Source: Syntrophaceae bacterium UBA2210
GTDB taxonomy: Bacteria; Desulfobacterota; Syntrophia; Syntrophales; UBA2210
Length of the DNA stretch: 9,405 nucleotides
Direction: 5' to 3'
Assembly (NCBI GenBank): GCA_002327865.1
Contig: DCUQ01000033.1
Coordinates: forward strand, 45,198-54,602
Both the position numbers and the translations under genes were made by a program. Below are positions 6,303 to 9,405 of this stretch, piece after piece. The stretch's first letter is position 1. Each line of letters opens with the position of its first letter. The notes beneath the pieces are model-generated. The model worked only from the letters and a program-made list of their open reading frames with translations. It did not search any database and had not been told where the DNA came from.

Positions 6303-7355
6303 ATGATTCCTACCTCTCCATGGATGATAATGATACGCGCTTATTTTACGGTGCTCCCACATGTTCACTTCTGCTTGAACGAATGGAAAAACCGCGCGCA
6401 GCAAATCCCGGATCCGGAACTCAGAAAACAGGCTCTGATGAGCATAGAAACAAAAGATTTTCACTGTGAGGGGGGATCCGTCTACGGACTGCTGGCAGGC
6501 AAAAAATGCCGGGAAGCAATACGCTTCATTGTCGCATATCAGACAATCTGCGATTATCTCGACAATTTGTGCGACCGCAGTACATCGCTCGATCCTTCCG
6601 ATTTCCGCGCACTTCACGAATCACTGTTCCATGCGTTGACGCCAAACGCCGGAAATGCCAACTATTATCGGTTCAGGCACGAACAGGATGACGGTGGATA
6701 TCTTGCATCGCTTGTAAAAACATGCCAGGAAATACTGGAACAGCTTTCCTCCTACAAGAATATATCGTCGGAACTCTACGAGCTCGCCGGTTATTATCGT
6801 GATCTGCAGATACATAAACATGTAAAAGTTGAAGATCGTGTCCCGCGCCTGCAGGAATGGTTTAAAGCGAATCGTGACGGACTGCCGGAGATGAGCTGGT
6901 ATGAGTTCTCCGCCTGTTGCGGATCGACTCTCGGCATTTTCTGCCTGATCGCCTGTTCATTCCACAATCGACATTCTGATGAAACGGGACCGCTCATAAA
7001 AGATGCCTACTTCCCATGGGTGCAGGGTCTTCACATTCTTCTGGACTATTTTATCGATCAGGAAGAAGATCGTATCGGGCAGGATCTGAATTTCTGTTTC
7101 TATTACAAAAATGACGAAGAGATGCTCCGGCGATTGCAACATTTTTTTACCCAGGCGGATAGAAGCATCTCCAAACTTCACCACCCAAAATTCCATCGGA
7201 TGATTAATCGCGGACTGTTTGCCATCTATCTCTCGGACAAAAAGGTAAGCAGGCAGGAAAAGGTACACAGGATGGCTAAAAAAATTATCCGTCTCGGCGG
7301 GTGGACTACATTCTTTTTTTACCTGAACGGGTGGATCTACCGGCGGATTCGATAA
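6303..7355 (+). CDS. Large terpene synthase, YtpB/DUF2600 family (tetraprenyl-beta-curcumene synthase-like)
   Basis: This 350-residue soluble enzyme belongs to the family of Bacillus YtpB, which cyclises a long-chain (C35) prenyl diphosphate to tetraprenyl-beta-curcumene. I recognise the family from conserved blocks: PDPELRKQALMSIETKDFHCEGG (about 36–58), the Asp-rich, Mg-diphosphate-binding DYLDNLCDRSTSLDP (84–98), RFRHEQDDGGYL (123–134), IHKHVKVEDRVPRL (170–183), ACCGSTLGIF (204–213) and the second acidic block LLDYFIDQEEDR (246–257), ending NGWIYRR. No catalytic block is missing and the length fits (about 350–370). ATG at 6303 is chosen because AGGGAG lies 9 nt upstream; an in-frame TTG at 6273 lacks a site. 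There is no prenyltransferase or second cyclase in the window, so the substrate must come from elsewhere. Transfer from a Firmicute is possible but unproven. Confidence 0.88.
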   Translation: MIPTSPWMIMIRAYFTVLPHVHFCLNEWKNRAQQIPDPELRKQALMSIETKDFHCEGGSVYGLLAGKKCREAIRFIVAYQTICDYLDNLCDRSTSLDPSDFRALHESLFHALTPNAGNANYYRFRHEQDDGGYLASLVKTCQEILEQLSSYKNISSELYELAGYYRDLQIHKHVKVEDRVPRLQEWFKANRDGLPEMSWYEFSACCGSTLGIFCLIACSFHNRHSDETGPLIKDAYFPWVQGLHILLDYFIDQEEDRIGQDLNFCFYYKNDEEMLRRLQHFFTQADRSISKLHHPKFHRMINRGLFAIYLSDKKVSRQEKVHRMAKKIIRLGGWTTFFFYLNGWIYRRIR

Positions 7356-7593
7356 CCGACATCCAGAGTACTTTACCGGATTTTTTTGAGCTCTTTCGGT
7401 CCTTCAGTAATTGAGCGAATCTTGCCGTAAACCGCAACCATAAGAAATAGTTAAAACAAATTACAAAACTGACCAGGACGGCAAACGATAATATTGCTAC
7501 TACGCGGTCAGGTGTTCGCTTTAACCGGCATTGTACCGTGAACCGATCCTCCTCGGGAAAAACATACAATTTGCCTGTCTTTTCGGACAACAA
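7306..7593 (-). CDS. Doubtful small membrane protein, antisense to the terpene synthase 3' end
   Basis: An open frame of 95 codons. It has one strong hydrophobic stretch (about 31–53, VVAILSFAVLVSFVICFNYFLWL) flanked by a charged N-terminus (PEEDRFTVQCRLKRTPDR) and a very basic C-terminus rich in Lys, Arg and Ser. That fits a single-pass membrane protein with a basic cytoplasmic tail. Against it: the only start is TTG with no Shine-Dalgarno sequence, the last 50 nt run antisense through the terpene synthase, and no promoter is evident. It may be a gene remnant that has lost its 5' end. It is listed because otherwise nothing explains 7356–7600. Confidence 0.28.
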   Translation of the reverse strand: MLSEKTGKLYVFPEEDRFTVQCRLKRTPDRVVAILSFAVLVSFVICFNYFLWLRFTARFAQLLKDRKSSKKSGKVLWMSVIESAGRSTRSGKKRM

Positions 7594-7620
7594 GTCTATG
7601 ATAAAATCTACACAAAAAAG

Positions 7621-7649
7621 TTGACAGTGTTTAATATTGAATGTTAAAT
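7621..7649 (+). promoter_or_regulatory. Sigma70-type promoter of the universal stress protein gene
   Basis: A perfect TTGACA at 7621–7626, then a 17-nt spacer and TTAAAT at 7644–7649 (4 of 6 consensus bases). Transcription would start near 7656, giving a leader of about 130 nt before the UspA-like gene. The leader ends in AAGGAGG and otherwise shows only minor pairing (for example CTC/GAG around 7760). Confidence 0.6.
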
Positions 7650-7789
7650 TAGTTCAGCATTGTGTTTTCTGGTAGATTGGGCAGGCAGAGCTCTTTTGAA
7701 GTGGAACGAAAATGCAAGGCTGAGAAAAAGTGGCCCTGTAAAGGGGAAACAAGAAAAACTCTAAATAGAGCAAAAGGAGGAGAGAAAGA

Positions 7790-8341
7790 ATGATAACATA
7801 TCCAAAATACAAGAAAATCCTTTTTTGTACAGATTTTTCTGAGAATGCAGATTCTGCCTTTGAATACGCTTTTGGGGTCGCTAAAAGAGATGAAAGCCTC
7901 CTCTATATTTTGCATGTGGGGGCCAGTCGTGCAGATCAGGCATATATCGAGGGCCAGGTAGACGGTGTATGGCCGGGGATGTCTGAAGATCTGAAGGAAA
8001 CCGTGGAAAAAGAACTGGAGAAAAATTTCAAGGAACATTATACAAGCAAAATGAAGAGTGTTTCTTTCGAAACCGCCACAAGATACGGAACCCCGTATCA
8101 TGAGATAATAAAGTTCGTTGAAGAAAATGGTATAGACCTTATTGTTATCGGCACACACGGAAGAACGGGAATGAAGCGTACCTTGTTTGGAAGCGTTGCC
8201 GAAATGGTCGCCCGGATGAGTCCTGTTCCTATTTTTATAATTCCGTCCAAGGAAAGGGCCAAGCTGGTCAATCCGGATGAGAAACCTTTCTTCCCCGAAA
8301 AAACCGAGGGCATGCCGAAGAGTTATAGCGTTGGGCAATAA
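7790..8341 (+). CDS. Universal stress protein, UspA family, ATP-binding type
   Basis: A 183-residue single-domain Usp protein, normally a cytoplasmic dimer made under stress or growth arrest. The N-terminal strand KKILFCTDFSENA (8–20) carries Asp15 of the nucleotide site. The ATP-binding motif Gx2Gx9G(S/T) is intact at 121–135 (GTHG, nine residues, GS), followed by VAEMVARMSPVPIFII. This places it in the ATP-binding subgroup. About 30 polar residues follow the core (154–183), and an insert at about 46–75 is longer than in minimal Usp proteins (about 140–150). AAGGAGG lies 9 nt before the ATG, so translation should be strong. It is monocistronic, with its own promoter and a downstream hairpin, and convergent with the cold-shock gene. 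Confidence 0.93.
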   Translation: MITYPKYKKILFCTDFSENADSAFEYAFGVAKRDESLLYILHVGASRADQAYIEGQVDGVWPGMSEDLKETVEKELEKNFKEHYTSKMKSVSFETATRYGTPYHEIIKFVEENGIDLIVIGTHGRTGMKRTLFGSVAEMVARMSPVPIFIIPSKERAKLVNPDEKPFFPEKTEGMPKSYSVGQ

Positions 8342-8373
8342 GATATTGCCGATTTAATCAACTGATCAAAGTT

Positions 8374-8410
8374 GTGCCTCCCTGGATGGTATTCTCCGCC
8401 AGGGAGGCAC
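8374..8410 (+). terminator. Strong terminator-like hairpin after the Usp gene
   Basis: A perfect 12-bp stem (GTGCCTCCCTGG at 8374–8385 with its complement at 8399–8410) encloses a 13-nt loop, 32 nt past the stop codon. No T-run follows on either strand (AGAAAAAC follows on plus). It may be a transcript-end stabiliser or a non-canonical terminator rather than a standard intrinsic one. Confidence 0.5.
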
Positions 8411-8719
8411 AGAAAAACTGCTTTGTGCTGTTTTCACATATCCAGTCAGAGATAACCATTAAAAACATCCATCGTATAACAGGGCTACGCATACTTTGTT
8501 TTTGTCGCGAATCCTGTGAGGGTAAATAATAGCAAATTCTTGGGAAAAGTGACTGGTACTGCCGGGATTCGAAAAACGACAAGCAGGTTAAAAAGGAATT
8601 TCCCGGGGAAAAATTCTAAAAGACGATGAGCCGGGCGGGACGAATCTTTCCCGGATCTGTTTGAAGACCTGAAGAATTAACCGGTATTATCGGTATTATC
8701 GATTATAAATATGACAGTC
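8411..8719. other. Noncoding stretch between convergent genes
   Basis: I find no supportable gene in these 309 nt. The longest open frame (minus, 8358–8582) has no ribosome-binding site and an implausible composition, and it runs through the Usp hairpin. Two features stand out: an imperfect palindrome at 8596–8616 (GAATTTCCC against GGGGAAAAATTC) and a short tandem repeat at 8682–8699. Confidence 0.5.
8682..8706. repeat. Short tandem repeat, unit CGGTATTAT
   Basis: Two perfect adjacent copies of a 9-nt unit (8682–8690 and 8691–8699) are followed by a shortened third copy (CGATTAT, 8700–8706). This is probably a minor slippage repeat just beyond the terminator of the cold-shock gene. Confidence 0.6.
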
Positions 8720-8761
8720 AAAAAAATAGCACACTGTGGTTTAAAACCGCAATGTGCTATT
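8720..8761 (-). terminator. Intrinsic terminator of the cold-shock gene
   Basis: On the minus strand a long stem, AATAGCACATTGCGGTTT paired with AAACCACAGTGTGCTATT (one A×C mismatch, one G·U pair), is followed directly by seven T's. It begins 15 nt past the stop codon of the cold-shock gene. This is a textbook intrinsic terminator. Confidence 0.9.
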
Positions 8762-8776
8762 CAATTGAAAGCTATG

Positions 8777-8977
8777 TTACCGCGCTTTTACGTTAACAGC
8801 TGCTGGACCTTTCTTGCCCTGCTCAACATCGAACGTAACGCGCTGACCTTCCTGCAGAGACCTGAATCCCTCAGACTGAATCGCGCTGTGATGAACGAAA
8901 ACGTCTTTGCCGCCATCCATCTCGATGAACCCAAAACCTTTTCCGTCATTAAACCATTTTACGGTACCTTCTGACAT
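8777..8977 (-). CDS. Cold-shock-domain protein, CspA family
   Basis: A 66-residue single cold-shock domain, the standard length. It is an OB-fold protein that binds single-stranded RNA/DNA and acts as an RNA chaperone or antiterminator. RNP1 is seen at 13–18 (KGFGFI) and RNP2 at 26–30 (VFVHH). Trp8 and the aromatic residues Phe15, Phe17 and Phe27 form the nucleic-acid face. The start is unambiguous: AAGGAGG lies 8 nt before the ATG. The gene has its own near-consensus promoter, a leader of about 130 nt and a strong terminator, so it is monocistronic. Whether it is cold-induced or constitutive cannot be decided from the protein; the long leader hints at post-transcriptional control as in E. 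coli cspA. Confidence 0.95.
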   Translation of the reverse strand: MSEGTVKWFNDGKGFGFIEMDGGKDVFVHHSAIQSEGFRSLQEGQRVTFDVEQGKKGPAAVNVKAR

Positions 8978-9110
8978 AATTGCATCCTCCTTCCTCTAAT
9001 TTTTCAAAGTCGGATTTATCTCATTATGACAGAAAAATAGAACAGCCACCAATATCTTCAAGGACATGGCGGCCGGTTTTCGCACTTCAAAATGTCCCTA
9101 TCCAACTTAC
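8978..9110 (-). promoter_or_regulatory. Long 5' leader of the cold-shock gene
   Basis: About 130 nt of predicted untranslated leader between the promoter and the csp start codon. Near its 5' end GGACAT and ATGTCC (plus 9092–9097 and 9062–9067) can pair around a 24-nt loop. The ribosome-binding region itself (plus 8986–8992) shows no obvious strong pairing partner. I do not see a sequence identical to the E. coli cold box. Confidence 0.45.
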
Positions 9111-9116
9111 GCCGGT

Positions 9117-9145
9117 CATATATAGCGTTTTCCAGCAGATGTCAA
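9117..9145 (-). promoter_or_regulatory. Promoter of the cold-shock gene
   Basis: On the minus strand a perfect TTGACA (plus 9140–9145) is followed by a 17-nt spacer and TATATG (plus 9117–9122; 4 of 6 consensus bases). TATATA at 15 nt is an alternative −10. The expected start is near 9110. Confidence 0.65.
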
Positions 9146-9238
9146 GAACTTATTATTAGACCATGGAAGTATTATTTTTCTTAACCGGCTGAAATGACAA
9201 ACGCCGAAGTGTAGTCAATTGTAGTAACCGACAGACAT

Positions 9239-9269
9239 AAAAAGGGATTACGATTTCTCGTAACCCCTT
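9239..9269 (-). terminator. Intrinsic terminator of the tRNA unit
   Basis: On the minus strand AAGGGGTTACGA and TCGTAATCCCTT form a 12-bp stem (one G·U pair) capped by a GAAA tetraloop, followed by T's (TTTTTA). It starts 8 nt after the CCA end of the tRNA-Lys gene. The GNRA loop adds stability. Confidence 0.9.
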
Positions 9270-9276
9270 GATTTTA

Positions 9277-9353
9277 TGGTGGGCCCTGTCGGGTTCGAAC
9301 CGACGACCTACTGATTAAGAGTCAGTTGCTGCTACCAGCTGAGCTAAGGGCCC
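9277..9353 (-). tRNA. tRNA-Lys, anticodon CTT, CCA encoded
   Basis: The acceptor stem GGGCCCT/AGGGCCC, the anticodon arm ACTGA–CTCTTAA–TCAGT with anticodon CTT (plus 9317–9319), a 5-nt variable loop and the T-arm GTCGG–TTCGAAC–CCGAC all fold perfectly, followed by discriminator A and CCA. The D-arm is odd. The usual GGTAGAGC reads GGTAGCAGC, one nucleotide longer, leaving a 3-bp D-stem (GCT/AGC) and an 11-nt loop, so the gene is 77 nt rather than 76. It lies 24 nt downstream of another tRNA on the same strand and just before an intrinsic terminator. Confidence 0.93.
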
Positions 9354-9377
9354 GTGAATTGTGTCCGGTCGAATGTA

Positions 9378-9405
9378 TGGCGCGCCCGGAAGGATTCGAA
9401 CCTCC
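9378..9405 (-). tRNA. 3' end of a further tRNA, probably tRNA-Arg (partial)
   Basis: Only the T-arm (GGAGG–TTCGAAT–CCTTC), the 3' acceptor strand CGGGCGC, discriminator G and CCA are inside the window; the rest lies beyond the right edge. The acceptor strand with discriminator G resembles bacterial tRNA-Arg genes (5' end GCGCCCG), but the anticodon is not visible, so the identity is inferred. It is probably transcribed with the downstream tRNA-Lys. Confidence 0.75.

Noticed and set aside
6129..6617. Minus-strand open frame (162 codons)
   Set aside because: It is antisense to leader B and to the conserved N-terminal part of the terpene synthase; no start signals.
7649..8338. Long minus-strand open frame (229 codons)
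   Set aside because: It is entirely antisense to the UspA-family gene, which has intact motifs, a promoter and a strong ribosome-binding site.
8540..8680. Possible third copy of the leader repeat
   Set aside because: It contains CTGCCGG and a palindromic AATTTCCCGGGG segment, but spacing and flanks do not align with copies A and B. I take it as chance similarity.
1..9405. CRISPR array, insertion sequence, phage or toxin–antitoxin system
   Set aside because: I found no regularly spaced repeats, transposase or integrase motifs, or paired small toxin/antitoxin genes.
9277..9405. tRNA genes as a phage or island attachment site
   Set aside because: No integrase and no repeated tRNA 3' end are visible in the window, so there is no support for an integrated element.

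Overview
The window reads like a chromosomal segment of a Gram-negative, probably Desulfobacterota-like (deltaproteobacterial) bacterium. The evidence is a pcm–yqaA–nlpD-like cluster, a PilT/PilZ pair, a lipoprotein with a LysM domain, and tRNA genes with encoded CCA. This placement is inferred from gene content, since no rRNA or marker gene is present. Most genes are ordinary housekeeping or stress genes. The less ordinary material is in the centre (about 5.1–7.6 kb).

Layout. Positions 166–1951 (minus): a two-gene unit of a PilT-family retraction ATPase followed by a c-di-GMP-binding PilZ protein, with its own likely promoter at about 2017. Positions 2032–5117 (minus): a tight five-gene operon in the order unknown helical protein, Pcm (isoaspartyl methyltransferase), YqaA/DedA-like membrane protein, NlpD-like LysM/LytM lipoprotein, and MBL-fold hydrolase. 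It ends at an intrinsic terminator. The LytM domain has lost two catalytic-site residues, so it is probably an amidase activator rather than a peptidase. Positions 5118–6302: two noncoding leaders in opposite orientation, flanking an unrecognised 148-residue gene (5545–5991). The two leaders share a 48-nt core that is 40/48 identical and forms the same hairpin. They also have matching −10-like boxes, each exactly 88 nt from the hairpin. One leader precedes the five-gene minus operon and the other precedes a terpene synthase.

Positions 6303–7355 (plus): a YtpB/DUF2600-type large terpene synthase (tetraprenyl-beta-curcumene synthase family), best known from Bacillus. A weakly supported small membrane ORF (7306–7593, minus) overlaps its 3' end in antisense. 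Positions 7621–8410 (plus): a universal stress protein with a good sigma70 promoter, a strong ribosome-binding site and a terminator-like hairpin. Positions 8720–9145 (minus): a cold-shock-domain protein with a near-consensus promoter, a leader of about 130 nt and a classic intrinsic terminator. Positions 9239–9405 (minus): tRNA-Lys(CTT) with its terminator, preceded by the 3' end of a further tRNA, probably Arg, cut by the window edge.

How the parts fit: the left half concerns the cell envelope and surface (pilus retraction, septal amidase control) plus protein repair. The right half concerns stress and cold response plus one isolated isoprenoid-cyclising enzyme with no prenyltransferase nearby. 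I see no CRISPR array, transposase, phage gene or recognisable defence system. The most unusual signal is the pair of homologous leaders.
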